NCBI GenBank assembly: GCA_020629035.1
Contig: JAHDEC010000006.1
Location: 62,001-126,000 of the forward strand
Length of the DNA stretch: 64,000 nucleotides
From: Saprospiraceae bacterium
GTDB lineage: Bacteria; Bacteroidota; Bacteroidia; Chitinophagales; Saprospiraceae
Direction of reading: 5' to 3'
Position 1 is the stretch's first letter, and each line of letters opens with the position of its first letter. Positions 35,664 through 45,500 of the stretch are shown one piece after another. A program made the position numbers and the translations under genes. The notes under the pieces were generated by a model. That model had not been told where the DNA came from and made no database searches. It saw only the letters and a program-made list of their open reading frames with translations.

Positions 35664-36944
35664 ATGTTACGAACAGAATTTATAAGAAACAACACTGAAT
35701 TAGTAAAAAAAGGACTGATTAAGAGAAACTGGAGCGAAGACCGTTGTGCTATTCTCGAGGAAGTAATCACACTGGATGACCAGCGTAAAAAGATTCAAAC
35801 CTCATCTGATAGTTTATTACACGAAATGAATCTTCTCTCGGGACAAATTGGTGATTTATACAAATCAGGCAGGCGCGAAGAAGCAGAAGTTTTAAAAGCA
35901 AAGGTGGGCGAACTAAAAGAAAACTCAAAAGAACTGGAAAGTAAGCTGAAAGAGGCCGTAGATAATATAGAAGCAAAACTACTGACTATCCCAAATGTGC
36001 CAAATGAATTAGTACCCTTTGGTAATTCAGAAGAAGAAAATGAAGTATACAAAGATTGGACAGAAGCTTTACCCGATTTAGGTGATAATGCCTTAGCGCA
36101 TTGGGAGTTAGCTGAAAAATACAATTTGATAGATTTTAAATTGGGTGTAAAAATAGCAGGTTCAGGCTTCCCTTTATTTAGAAACAAAGGTTCTAAACTT
36201 CAACGTGCATTAATCAACTTTTTTCTTGATGAAGCTTCCAAAGCAGGATATGAAGAGGTTGTTCCTCCACTTTTAGTAAATGCTCCAACAGCAACAGCTA
36301 CAGGAAATTTACCGGATAAGGAAGGTCAAATGTATGTGGCGGAAAGAGATGAATTGTATTTAATCCCTACCGCCGAAGTACCTGTCACAAATATCTTCCG
36401 AGATGTTATATTAAATGAAGCGGACTTCCCACAAAAGCTGACAGCATATACTCCTTGTTTTAGAAGGGAAGCTGGTTCTTACGGTTCAGATGTAAAAGGT
36501 CTAAATCGTGTGCATCAGTTTGATAAAATAGAGATTGTGCAAATTGCACACCCAGCAAATTCATACGATGTACATCAAGAAATGCTGGATCATGTGGAAG
36601 GATTACTACAAAAGTTGGAACTACCTTATCGTATACTTCGTTTATGTGGTGGAGACCTTACATTTACTTCAGCTTTGACTTACGATTTTGAAGTATATTC
36701 TGCTGGCCAGAAAAAATGGCTAGAAGTGAGTTCGGTATCTAATTTTGAAACTTATCAAAGTAATAGGTTAAAATTAAGGTACAAGAATTCAGAAGGTAAA
36801 AAACAACTTGCTCATACGTTAAACGGAAGTGCGTTGGCTTTAGCTAGAATAATAGCCGCGATTTTCGAAAATAACCAAACCGAGCAAGGCATTAAAGTAC
36901 CAGCTGTTCTCGTTCCTTATATTGGATTTGATTGGATAAACTAA
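35664..36944 (+). CDS. serS: Serine--tRNA ligase
   Basis: Charges tRNA-Ser. 426 residues. N-terminal tRNA-binding coiled coil (~1-105, with KAKVGELKENSKELESKLKE), then the class II core: motif 2 in YTPCFRREAGSYGSDVKGLNRVHQFDKIE, motif 3 in NGSALALARIIAAIFENNQ. ATP and serine-binding TAEVPVTN is present. Length is standard. The zinc peptidase and frr genes follow within 16 and 22 bases, making a likely three-gene unit. Confidence 0.96.
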   Translation: MLRTEFIRNNTELVKKGLIKRNWSEDRCAILEEVITLDDQRKKIQTSSDSLLHEMNLLSGQIGDLYKSGRREEAEVLKAKVGELKENSKELESKLKEAVDNIEAKLLTIPNVPNELVPFGNSEEENEVYKDWTEALPDLGDNALAHWELAEKYNLIDFKLGVKIAGSGFPLFRNKGSKLQRALINFFLDEASKAGYEEVVPPLLVNAPTATATGNLPDKEGQMYVAERDELYLIPTAEVPVTNIFRDVILNEADFPQKLTAYTPCFRREAGSYGSDVKGLNRVHQFDKIEIVQIAHPANSYDVHQEMLDHVEGLLQKLELPYRILRLCGGDLTFTSALTYDFEVYSAGQKKWLEVSSVSNFETYQSNRLKLRYKNSEGKKQLAHTLNGSALALARIIAAIFENNQTEQGIKVPAVLVPYIGFDWIN

Positions 36945-36960
36945 AAAAAATTAAAGAACT

Positions 36961-37656
36961 ATGATGTTTTACATGGTTATTGTAGGTGTATTTACACTTA
37001 TAGGAGGAATTGTTGGAAATCGATTAAAAAGCAAATTTGCTAAGTACAGCCAAATACCTTCGTCTGGCAATATGACCGGAGCTGAAGTAGCCCAACAAAT
37101 GTTGGATCACTATGGAGTAAGAGGGGTTAAAATTGTGGAAGGAAAAGGCAAGCTGACGGATCATTACAACCCATTATCTAAAACAGTGGCTTTAAGTCCT
37201 GAGGTTTTTAGAGGAAGACATATTTCGGCTGCTGCTGTTGCGGCTCACGAATGTGGACATGCTATCCAGCATGATACTGCTTATGGAATGCTTAAACTTA
37301 GATCAACACTAGTACCAGTAGTTAATTTCTCTTCGAGAATGCAACAATTTTTATTCTACGGTATGATGTTCGGTTTTATGGCAGGTGGAGGATCTGCTAT
37401 AGGTCAAATATTGATGTTAGCATTAGTTGCTACATTTGGTATTACTGCCTTGTTTAGCTTGATCACCTTGCCAGTAGAATTTGACGCTAGTAGAAGAGCT
37501 TTAGTCTGGTTAGATAATTCAGGCGTAACAGTGGGAGAACAATATGATGGTGCTAAAGACGCTTTGTGGTGGGCAGCTATGACATATGTTGTACAAGCAT
37601 TATCTTCACTAGTATTATTTCTGTATTTCTTAATGCAGATGATGGGAAGAGATTAA
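36961..37656 (+). CDS. Neutral zinc metallopeptidase, membrane-bound (Zn_peptidase_2 family)
   Basis: A 231-residue membrane protein related to B. subtilis YugP. Zinc motif HECGHAIQH (~residue 97) follows the AAAVAA helix; hydrophobic segments at ~1-18, ~130-160 and ~205-228. LSPEVFRGRHISAAAVAAHE and PVEFDASRRALVWL are conserved family blocks. Substrates are unknown. Sits between serS and frr in one direction with short gaps. Confidence 0.88.
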   Translation: MMFYMVIVGVFTLIGGIVGNRLKSKFAKYSQIPSSGNMTGAEVAQQMLDHYGVRGVKIVEGKGKLTDHYNPLSKTVALSPEVFRGRHISAAAVAAHECGHAIQHDTAYGMLKLRSTLVPVVNFSSRMQQFLFYGMMFGFMAGGGSAIGQILMLALVATFGITALFSLITLPVEFDASRRALVWLDNSGVTVGEQYDGAKDALWWAAMTYVVQALSSLVLFLYFLMQMMGRD

Positions 37657-37678
37657 TAGAATTAAAAGAATTGTAATT

Positions 37679-38242
37679 ATGGATATTGATATAGATAATA
37701 TATTAAACATTGGTAAGCAGAAGATGGGTAAATCCATGGACCATCTAAAAGCTGAATTGTTAAAGGTAAGAGCTGGAAAAGCTAATGTTAGCATGTTAGA
37801 TGGCATCATGGTAGAATACTATGGTACACCTACTGCCTTAAGTCAGGTAGCTAACTTATCAGTACCAGACCCTAAAACAATAAGTATTCAGGCTTGGGAA
37901 AAATCGCTGCTACCAACCATCGAGCAAGCAATCTTTGCTGCAAATCTTGGATTGACGCCTATGAATGATGGAGAGTTTATACGAATTAGCATTCCACCGA
38001 TGACGGAAGAACGCAGAAAAGCACTTGTAAAACAAGTAAAGTCTATGTGCGAAGAAGCTAAAGTGGGACTACGTAATGAACGACAGAAGTTGATGAATGC
38101 TGTGAAGGAAGAAGTTAAAAATGGATACCCTGAAGATTCTGGCAAGAAGAAAGAGAAGGAAATCCAAGAGTTAACCAATTCTTTCGGAGATATGGTTAAT
38201 AAGATTTACGAGGCAAAAGAGAAAGATATAATGACTGTCTAA
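37679..38242 (+). CDS. frr: Ribosome recycling factor
   Basis: Splits post-termination ribosomes together with EF-G. 187 residues, the standard length. Signatures: MDHLKAELLKVRAGKANVSMLDGIMVEYYG near the N-terminus, SVPDPKTISIQAWEKS, and RISIPPMTEERRKALVKQVK. Three-helix bundle with small beta domain expected. The stop overlaps the stop of the convergent gene by four bases and a terminator for frr lies within that gene. Confidence 0.96.
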   Translation: MDIDIDNILNIGKQKMGKSMDHLKAELLKVRAGKANVSMLDGIMVEYYGTPTALSQVANLSVPDPKTISIQAWEKSLLPTIEQAIFAANLGLTPMNDGEFIRISIPPMTEERRKALVKQVKSMCEEAKVGLRNERQKLMNAVKEEVKNGYPEDSGKKKEKEIQELTNSFGDMVNKIYEAKEKDIMTV

Positions 38243-39057
38243 TTAGACATCATGGACATTTTATAGCAGCCTTTATTATGTAAATAGTAAAGGCTGTTTT
38301 TATTTATCGATGTATGTTTCCAATCCATATGGTCTTCATTCAGTGTGACTAATTTTACATCCTGAGGCATGAGTGGTTCAACTTTCCAAAGCATTCCATC
38401 TTTAATTGAAAATGAATCTCCATTTTCATCCAATATGGTTTCCGTTGTAAATGGCGCATAGCTTTTATACTGCCCTATTAAGCTATAAACATATATACAA
38501 TCATTCCCAATAAGGGATATCCCATTTACTGATTCATCAAGTGTAAAATCAGCTAAATTCCGGTTAACCTCACGAATGGCAAACGAAGTACTTAAGACTG
38601 CACTATTCGCCGGAAATTCAATGACTTCTCTGCGATCTGCGTCCACAAACCATAATCGGTCTTCTTCGCTTAAATCTACGCTAGTCACATTATTGTAGCC
38701 TAACTCCTCAAATGAAATACTCGACAATTCTGTCAACTGATTATCAAGAAAAATTACCGTTTGCTGATCTCTAGAAAATAAAAACAATTTGTGGATATGG
38801 TTCAATCCCATTTCATCTATAGAATAGCCAAAAGGTATTTGATATTCTACCTCTACACCTTTATCATTTATCTTTAATAGGTTGTTTTCACTGGTCAATA
38901 TATAGGCGTTATCAAAAATATCATAGACGCATTTTTCAATATCCCTTATATCTATTGGTAAATCAAACAGCTTTTCTTGAGCTATACCATGGGTAGTGCT
39001 CAATACGAAAAGCAATAGACTAGCAATTAGTTTCAATATGGGCATCTTTGTCTCCAT
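38239..39057 (-). CDS. Exported propeller-like protein of unknown function, downstream of lpxH
   Basis: Not assignable to a named family with confidence. 272 residues with an N-terminal signal peptide (LIASLLLFVLSTTHGIAQ) and then repeats of the type found in NHL/six-bladed propellers (DIFDNAYILTSENNLLKIN, SVDLSEEDRLWFVDADRREVIEF). The annotated ATG at 39057 lies inside lpxH with a 38-base overlap; an ATG at 39045 would start closer to the hydrophobic core. Translationally coupled to lpxH. A structural or LPS-related role is conceivable only from position. Confidence 0.65.
   Translation of the reverse strand: METKMPILKLIASLLLFVLSTTHGIAQEKLFDLPIDIRDIEKCVYDIFDNAYILTSENNLLKINDKGVEVEYQIPFGYSIDEMGLNHIHKLFLFSRDQQTVIFLDNQLTELSSISFEELGYNNVTSVDLSEEDRLWFVDADRREVIEFPANSAVLSTSFAIREVNRNLADFTLDESVNGISLIGNDCIYVYSLIGQYKSYAPFTTETILDENGDSFSIKDGMLWKVEPLMPQDVKLVTLNEDHMDWKHTSINKNSLYYLHNKGCYKMSMMSN
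38267..38301 (+). terminator. Rho-independent terminator for frr, inside the convergent gene
   Basis: CAGCCTTTA (38267-38275) pairs perfectly with TAAAGGCTG (38288-38296), loop of 12 bases, followed by five T residues (38297-38301). It lies 25 bases after the frr stop and within the 3' coding sequence of the convergent propeller-like gene. Confidence 0.8.
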
Positions 39058-39793
39058 AACTGATTAACGAAAATCCTGACTCTTTTAATACACCATAGGT
39101 ATAATGATAAAGTGAATCACCCAGGTTTATATATTTTGCTTTACCAGATTGGAGCATATATTCCATGGGTATGTGTCTATGTCCGAAAATAAAATAATCC
39201 ACTTCCTCCTCAGCTGGGTAAGACTCACAATATTGGACCAACCACTCTTTATCAAAAGATTCAAACTCTTCTTTGCCAAAACTCTTCTCTCTCGATCGAT
39301 TCGAGAAATATTTCATAAGTCCGATGCCAGTATTTGGGTGTATGCGAGCAAATAACCATTGGCATAATTTGTTTCTGAATACCTTTCTTAAAAACTTGTA
39401 ATTATAATCTCCTGGACCTAAGCCATCCCCATGACCGATATACAAAGTCTTTCCAAAATGCTCCACAATTATCGGATCCTTGTGTACTTTAAAACCAAGA
39501 TCTTGGAAATAATTATTCATCCACATATCGTGATTGCCAGTAAATAGCTCAACATCAACACCAGCTGATTTAAGGTCTATTAAACCAGCAATAAATCTTG
39601 AAAAACCCGCAGGTATCGTATGCTTATACTCAAACCAGTAATCAAATAAGTCACCCACCAAATATACTTTTGATGCATGTTCTTCGAAGTGTTTAAAGAG
39701 ATTAAGTATCTTATTTTCTCTGATAGCAGAACTATCTAAACCCTTTCTACCTAAATGAAAATCAGAAGCAAAATAGATATGTTTTTGTGGCAT
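39020..39793 (-). CDS. lpxH: UDP-2,3-diacylglucosamine diphosphatase (LpxH-like)
   Basis: Hydrolyses UDP-2,3-diacylglucosamine to lipid X in lipid A synthesis at the cytoplasmic membrane. 257 residues, calcineurin-like metallophosphatase fold: ASDFHLG (metal ligands, N-terminus), VGDLFDYWFEY, FTGNHDMWM, GHGDGLGPGDYNYK and the final FGHRHIP. All metal-binding motifs are intact. The DYNYKFLRKVFRN region matches LpxH rather than LpxI or LpxG. Overlaps the downstream exported-protein gene by 38 bases. Confidence 0.9.
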   Translation of the reverse strand: MPQKHIYFASDFHLGRKGLDSSAIRENKILNLFKHFEEHASKVYLVGDLFDYWFEYKHTIPAGFSRFIAGLIDLKSAGVDVELFTGNHDMWMNNYFQDLGFKVHKDPIIVEHFGKTLYIGHGDGLGPGDYNYKFLRKVFRNKLCQWLFARIHPNTGIGLMKYFSNRSREKSFGKEEFESFDKEWLVQYCESYPAEEEVDYFIFGHRHIPMEYMLQSGKAKYINLGDSLYHYTYGVLKESGFSLISYGDKDAHIETNC

Positions 39794-39815
39794 ACATTAG
39801 ACCGAATAGTCTATC

Positions 39816-39823
39816 CAAAGGTA
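39816..39823 (-). promoter_or_regulatory. -7 box for lpxH
   Basis: Minus-strand TACCTTTG, exact -7 consensus, 23 bases before the lpxH ATG. No -33 TTTG at standard spacing. Confidence 0.5.
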
Positions 39824-39864
39824 AGGAGTCAAAGTCAAATAGCTTTCTAAAAGGCACAAAAAAT

Positions 39865-39891
39865 AAAAGCCGCTCACATTTGGCGGCTTTT
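39865..39891. terminator. Terminator-like hairpin between divergent genes
   Basis: Perfect 9-bp stem AAAAGCCGC (39865-39873) with GCGGCTTTT (39883-39891) and a 9-base loop. On the minus strand the stem is followed by T4-A-T6 (complement of 39858-39868), a strong terminator; on the plus strand only four T residues follow. Because the flanking genes diverge, it does not end either of them. It would stop minus-strand transcripts arising between it and 40091. Confidence 0.7.
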
Positions 39892-39966
39892 ACAAGTAAT
39901 GCTGATCAATTCCTATCTTGACTTACATTCATTTTGACGCAAGTTTTTTTCAAGGTAACACCTCAA

Positions 39967-39996
39967 TAAAAACTTTAACATATGTTAAAGTTTTTA
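39967..39996. repeat. Perfect 30-base palindrome, candidate operator
   Basis: Bases 39967-39981 are the exact reverse complement of 39982-39996, centred on CATATG, with half-site TTTAACAT. It lies 96 bases before the aldo/keto reductase start. Such a dyad without a loop is typical of a dimeric regulator's binding site. There is no T-tract, so it is not a terminator. No regulator gene is adjacent. Confidence 0.7.
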
Positions 39997-40062
39997 CATA
40001 CAATGAGGTAGGTGTTTTAAACTTTCAAATGATATATCTAAATCTATGTTTTACATTTTTTC

Positions 40063-40070
40063 TAAGTTTG
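40063..40070 (+). promoter_or_regulatory. Possible -7 box within a 16-base dyad, before the aldo/keto reductase
   Basis: TAAGTTTG matches the -7 consensus, 21 bases before the ATG at 40092. It overlaps an inverted repeat AAGTTTG-AA-CAAACTT (40064-40079), a second possible operator close to the start. Confidence 0.4.
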
Positions 40071-40091
40071 AACAAACTTGAAAAACCAATT

Positions 40092-41075
40092 ATGATTTAT
40101 AAACAAATAGGGAATTCAGATTTAAAGGTGAGTGGAGTATGCTTAGGCATGATGAGTTATGGTAGTAAGGAATGGCGCCATTGGGTACTGGACACACAAA
40201 AGGATTGTGATGAACATGTGGCTTTAGCACTATCCTTAGGGATTAACTTTTTTGATACAGCTAACATATACTCTTCAGGAGTTAGTGAGGTAATGACGGG
40301 CACAGCATTGAACAAACTAAGCCAACGAGATAAAGTGATTATTGCTACAAAAGTCGGTTTACCCATCCCTAAAAATCCAAGTCAAACTGGTTTATCTAAG
40401 AAACAAATCATTTTAAACTTTGAAGCATCTCTCAAAAGACTAAAAACGGATTATATAGATTTATACCAAATCCATCGTTGGGACTACCTCACTCCCATCG
40501 AGGAAACTATGGAAGCTCTTCACTCTCTAATCAAAAGTGGGAAACTCAGATACATCGGTGCATCGAGTATGTATGCTTGGCAGTTTAGTAAGTCCCAATA
40601 CTTAGCTGAAATAAAACAATGGACTCAGTTTATCAGCATGCAAAACCATTACAATATTATCTATAGAGAAGAAGAACGAGAAATGAATCCACTCTGTCAA
40701 GATCTTGGAGTTTCCTTACTTCCTTGGAGTCCTGTCGCTAGAGGCTTGGTTTGTGGTACTCGAACAAGAAATGGAGGCACAACCTTGAGAAGTACCAATG
40801 ACCCTCACGCTGATCGACTTTATAACCGTGAAGCTGACTATAAGGTGGCTGATACTGTAATGCAAATTGCTGATCAAAAAGATGTGAGCGGTGCTGAAAT
40901 AGCACTTGCGTGGCTCCATCAAAATCCAATCGTAGCTTCACCTATTTTTGGAGCCACTAAAACAGATCACATAAGAGAAGCTGCACATTCGCTGGAAATT
41001 AGTTTGACTCATGAAGAAATCTCCGAAATAGAATCTCCCTATCAGGTGAATATTGTGAAACCATGGAATTTGTAG
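40092..41075 (+). CDS. Aldo/keto reductase
   Basis: An NADPH-dependent carbonyl reductase of the TIM-barrel AKR superfamily. 327 residues from ATG 40092 (MIYKQIGNSDLKVSGVCLGMMSYG is the usual family start; an upstream frame opening at 39918 has no family similarity). Active-site elements: Asp and Tyr in GINFFDTANIYSSG, Lys in IATKVGLP, His in DLYQIHRWD. Resembles the YajO-type subgroup by its SKEWRHWVLD insertion. Substrate unknown. Preceded by a striking palindrome that may be a regulatory site. Its stop is 44 bases before the DUF2490 gene. Confidence 0.92.
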   Translation: MIYKQIGNSDLKVSGVCLGMMSYGSKEWRHWVLDTQKDCDEHVALALSLGINFFDTANIYSSGVSEVMTGTALNKLSQRDKVIIATKVGLPIPKNPSQTGLSKKQIILNFEASLKRLKTDYIDLYQIHRWDYLTPIEETMEALHSLIKSGKLRYIGASSMYAWQFSKSQYLAEIKQWTQFISMQNHYNIIYREEEREMNPLCQDLGVSLLPWSPVARGLVCGTRTRNGGTTLRSTNDPHADRLYNREADYKVADTVMQIADQKDVSGAEIALAWLHQNPIVASPIFGATKTDHIREAAHSLEISLTHEEISEIESPYQVNIVKPWNL

Positions 41076-41119
41076 GCATTGCGCTTTCTAAATTCAAACA
41101 CATAACTATCTTTGCTCCT

Positions 41120-41779
41120 ATGAAACATTCAGTCTTTTATTGCTTATTTATTGCTTCGTTTTTTTTGTGTCAAAAGGTACAAGCACAAACTGATTTAGGA
41201 TCTTGGACCGGGGTTAAACTTGCTACAAAACTGGATAAACAAACCTCTTTATCTGTAAACCCTATTTGGCGGATGAGGGAACAATTATCTACTCTTAACA
41301 CGACTTTCATTGATGTGGATCTTAAGCGAAGTTTTGGTGATTTTTGGGTGATGTTAAGAAATCGTAGTTTGTTAGATAGAAATACTAAGTATAATCACTG
41401 GATTTTTGCCGACATTGGACAAAAAGGATCATTTACTGAAAAGATTCTTTGGGAGCACAAACTAAGATATCACTGGGGTCTTAAAATTAATGATTTTGAC
41501 GATGTCGATTTATTGCGATATGAGCCAGCCATAAAATTTATACATTCTAAAAAGTTTAATACTAAGCTAGGTTTCGATGCTCACTACAGGGTAATCGAAA
41601 ATCCAAAGTACTTTAGAACTAGATACCACATAGGAGGCAAGTATGCTTTTAGTAAACCTCTAGCTTTAGAACTGTACTATTGGTTTGATGACTTTACTGA
41701 GTCCGCAGACACACACCTTATAATAAGTACCTTAAGCTACACTTTTGACCTAAAAAAGAAAGAAGAAGTCGCAAACTAA
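41120..41779 (+). CDS. DUF2490 family exported protein
   Basis: A 219-residue exported protein with signal peptide (YCLFIASFFLCQKVQAQ) and beta-strand-rich body of the DUF2490 family: DLGSWTGVKLATKLDKQTSL at the start, WIFADIGQKG, LRYHWGLKI, ending YWFDDFTES...ISTLSYTFDLK. The alternating pattern and terminal aromatic strand suggest a small outer membrane barrel. Function unknown. ATG 41120 was chosen because it begins directly before the signal sequence. Confidence 0.8.
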   Translation: MKHSVFYCLFIASFFLCQKVQAQTDLGSWTGVKLATKLDKQTSLSVNPIWRMREQLSTLNTTFIDVDLKRSFGDFWVMLRNRSLLDRNTKYNHWIFADIGQKGSFTEKILWEHKLRYHWGLKINDFDDVDLLRYEPAIKFIHSKKFNTKLGFDAHYRVIENPKYFRTRYHIGGKYAFSKPLALELYYWFDDFTESADTHLIISTLSYTFDLKKKEEVAN

Positions 41780-41851
41780 GATGTCTATATAAGGACTAAA
41801 ACTTCCAACATTATATAAACACCTTTAGTTAAAAAAGCATTTCTTTGCTTA

Positions 41852-42535
41852 GTGAGTCACTCTAATACCTGTATATTACTTTTTGCGCGGACCCCCGAGG
41901 CCGAAGTCCTCCATAAGCAACTTAGCAAAAAAGCTAATCTGAATAAGCGCATCAGTCACTTGCTCTACCAGAGAACTAAGCAAATTGTCCAGTCTTTAGA
42001 CACACCACACTATCTTGTTTCTGAAACCCAGCAGATTGGGAATTCCTTTGGTGAACGAATCACTCACGCCATTAAGCAAGTCTTTGATCAAGGTTATGAG
42101 CATGTGATTGCCATTGGTGCAGATTGTCCCAATATTCATAAGCAACTCTTAGAAAAAGCGGTTCAAAACGCCAAGCATGGCCACTGCACCATCGGACCAG
42201 CCAAAGATGGTGGCTTATATTTATTGAGTGTTTCCAAAGATCATTTTGACCAAGATGCATTTATAATGATGCCCTGGGAAAGTTCATCACTTGTAGGAGC
42301 ATATAGAAGCTATTTAGAACGTGAAGGCTTAACTATTAACACACTTAAGACTTTAGCTGATCTAGATGATATACATAGTTTTATCAAGGTTAATTTCGCC
42401 CACACTGACTGGGTTTTTAAGCAACTTAAAACTTTACTAGTCGATAAAGCCAATTGGTTCTTAAACCCTTTATTTTCTCCATTTTATCTTGCTAAGAATC
42501 CTACACTTCGAGGTCCACCTTACTCCTTTTCATAG
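41852..42535 (+). CDS. DUF2064 family GT-A-like protein
   Basis: A 227-residue cytoplasmic protein of the DUF2064 / TIGR04282 type, a GT-A nucleotidyl- or glycosyltransferase-like fold. Seen: ILLFARTPE at the N-terminus, GADCPNIHKQLLEKA (metal/nucleotide region), and IGPAKDGGLYLL, the family's core. Some members are placed in arsenosugar pathways by context, but no radical-SAM or arsenic genes are present here, so that assignment is not supported. GTG start at 41852. It is the first of five co-directional genes through 49444. Confidence 0.8.
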   Translation: MSHSNTCILLFARTPEAEVLHKQLSKKANLNKRISHLLYQRTKQIVQSLDTPHYLVSETQQIGNSFGERITHAIKQVFDQGYEHVIAIGADCPNIHKQLLEKAVQNAKHGHCTIGPAKDGGLYLLSVSKDHFDQDAFIMMPWESSSLVGAYRSYLEREGLTINTLKTLADLDDIHSFIKVNFAHTDWVFKQLKTLLVDKANWFLNPLFSPFYLAKNPTLRGPPYSFS

Positions 42536-42590
42536 GTATTCATTTTAATTATTTCTATTTCTAATTGCCTTCGGGTAAACAAACACAGCT

Positions 42591-45500
42591 ATGAAACTTA
42601 GCCTTATTGGCATCTTATTTTGTTTGGTCAATGTTGCTTTTGCTCAACAAACCATCATCAAAGGAACAGTATTCGATGAAACTGATCAAAGCCCACTTCC
42701 AGGAGTAAGTATCTTATTAGATAATGAAACAGGTACAATCACGAACAATGATGGAAGCTTCCAAATTAAAGCAAATATTGGGGACGACTTAGTTGTCAGC
42801 TATATAGGTTATGGCGAACAGCGATTGACCATCGAAAATGAAGAAACACTTGCCATTTATTTATCGCCCGGAGTATCCCTAAATGAGGTAGTGGTTGTGG
42901 CTTTAGGTTTAAAGCGCGCTTCCAAGGGTTTAGGATATTCAGTGCAATCACTTGAGAATCGAGAAATTGCTAGGGTGCAATCCGTAAATTTCCTTGATAA
43001 CCTCACCGCAAAATTAGCTGGCGTCCAAATTAATCAGGGAGCTACCGGTGTGGGCTCCTCCTCGAAAATTAGCATTCGAGGTGAGTCATCATTTACTAAC
43101 AATAATCCTTTGTTTGTAGTCAATGGCATTCCCATTCAAAACAACACAGATTTTAATGTAACCAATGAAGCTGCGGCTGGATTCCAATCGGTAGATTTCG
43201 GAAATGGAGCTATGGATATTATGCCGCAAGATATCGCAAGTGTGTCGGTGCTGAAAGGCCCTACTGCCGCTGCACTTTATGGCACCAGAGCTTCTAATGG
43301 CGTGCTGATAATCGAAACAAAAGATGGTTCGAAAAGTGAAGGTTTAGGCATTAGTTTTAGTGCAAGCACAACCCTTGATAGAGCATTTAGACTTCCGGTT
43401 TTCCAAAATCAATTTGGCCAGGGCAATGCTGGACTGTTTGAATATGTAGACGGACTAGGTGGTGGAATTAATGATAACATTACTTATAGTTATGGACCAC
43501 AATTAGACATTGGATTATCTATACCACAATATGACAGCCCAGTTACTTTGCCTGATGGGAGGATTGTTAGAGCAGGTGATACAAGAGTACACGGAGGTGC
43601 TGATATCGAGGCTACGCCTTTCGTTTCCCAGCCTGACAATCTGAAAAATTTCTATCAGACAGGCATAACCAATATCCAACAATTAGCTTTAGCTTCTTCC
43701 AATGAGTTGGGATCTTTTAGGCTCTCATTTGGAAATTTACATAGCGAATCGATCATTCCTGGTGTTGATTTTGATCGTAAAAACATAAGTAGCTATCTAC
43801 ACTTTAAGCCCACAGATCGCTTTAAGCTAAGTGCTAACATTAATTACATCTACTCATCTAGTAACAATCGACCAGCCAGTGGTTATGGTTCAGAAAACAT
43901 AAACTACGCTTTAGTAGCATGGATGGGTAGACAGACGAATCTTAATCCGATGAAAGATTACTGGCAGCCAGGATTAGAGGATGTGCAGCAATTTTCTTAC
44001 AACTATACTTTTTTTGACAATCCATATTTTACCTTGTTTGAGAATAGGAATGGCCTAGCTAGGCACCGTTTATTTGGCCTTATAAAGGGGGAATATGCAT
44101 TGACAGAGAAACTTTCCTTGAGTCTGCGATCAGGGATGGATCAAAATAATGAGGACAGGACATTCCGTCGAGCATTTAGTTCTAATCGATTTAAAAATGG
44201 TGCCTATGCGGAACATAACATCAGCTTTAGAGAAAGCAATACTGATGCTTTAATTAATTATAAATCTTCCATAAATAATATCAAATTTCAAGCATCAATA
44301 GGTGCTAATCAAATGAATCGAAGGGCGGAAAATCAACAGTTTCAAACCCTGTCACTCGCCCAAGCAGGTATATATCAGTTTAGCAATGCCGCCGTACCGA
44401 TCGAGTCTTTCATCAACCACAGCCGCAAACGGATAAATAGTGTGTATGGCTTGCTGAATATATCCTATAAAGATTTTCTATTTATAGATCTAACAGTGAG
44501 AAATGATTGGTCGAGTGCATTAGCAAACACAGATGGTTCTGGTAATATTTCTTTCTTCTACCCTTCTGTTTCTTCTAGTTTTATTTTGTCCAATGTTGTT
44601 AATCTTCCATCTGCCATTTCCTTTGCCAAACTGAGAGCAAGCTGGGCTCAAGTAGGAAATGATACAGATCCATACCAAACAGCCAATGTATTTTTAGCCG
44701 ACACTCCTTTTGAAAGTCAAGCAACATTGACCCAACAAAACTTTATCGCAAACCAAGATTTAAAGCCTGAACAAACGAGTGCTTTCGAACTAGGTGCTGA
44801 TCTCAGGTTTTTTGACGACAAACTGAACTTAGATATTGCTGCTTACACCATGCAAACAGAAAACCAAATTCTTTCTCTACCCATTGCGCAAAGCTCGGGA
44901 TATGCTTTCCAATTAGTAAACGGCGGCGCGGTGCAGTCAAGAGGGATCGAAGCCATCTTAGCTGCGAGGATGATGGAGCGACGAGGGTTTAGTTGGAATA
45001 GTGCTTTAAATATGAGTCATAATACCTCAAGAATAACTTCATTACCGGATGAATCTACTCAAATCACACTTGGCTACAATCGTGTGTATGATAATGTAAA
45101 CCAAACAGTTTGGTTTCTGGGAGCTGAAGGTTCGGAGATTGGAGATATTTGGGGAACTGGATATCTAAAAAATGAAAATGGGGACTTTGTCATTGCTGAA
45201 GATGGGAGATATATTGTGGATAACACCCTTAAATTATTGGGTAATGCAAACCCCGATTTTATACTTGGATGGCAGCATGGTTTTAGCTATAAACAATGGC
45301 AACTAGGCTTTGTCATCGATTGGAGGCAAGGAGGTGAAATAGTATCTCGTACCCAGGCTTTAGCAGGTGTTGCCGGTCAATTAATAGAAACGGAATATAG
45401 ACCAGAAGCAGGTATTGTGGCTGAAGGCGTACAAAACATTGGAACGCCAGAGTCGCCAAATTATGTACTAAACACCACGGCTATATCTGCCGAAACTTAC

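Noticed and set aside
40716-40941. Minus-strand frames opposite the aldo/keto reductase
   Set aside because: Antisense to a well-supported enzyme; no domain similarity.
41852-42535. Arsenosugar biosynthesis assignment for the DUF2064 protein
   Set aside because: The name comes from context in other genomes; no radical-SAM or arsenic genes are present here.
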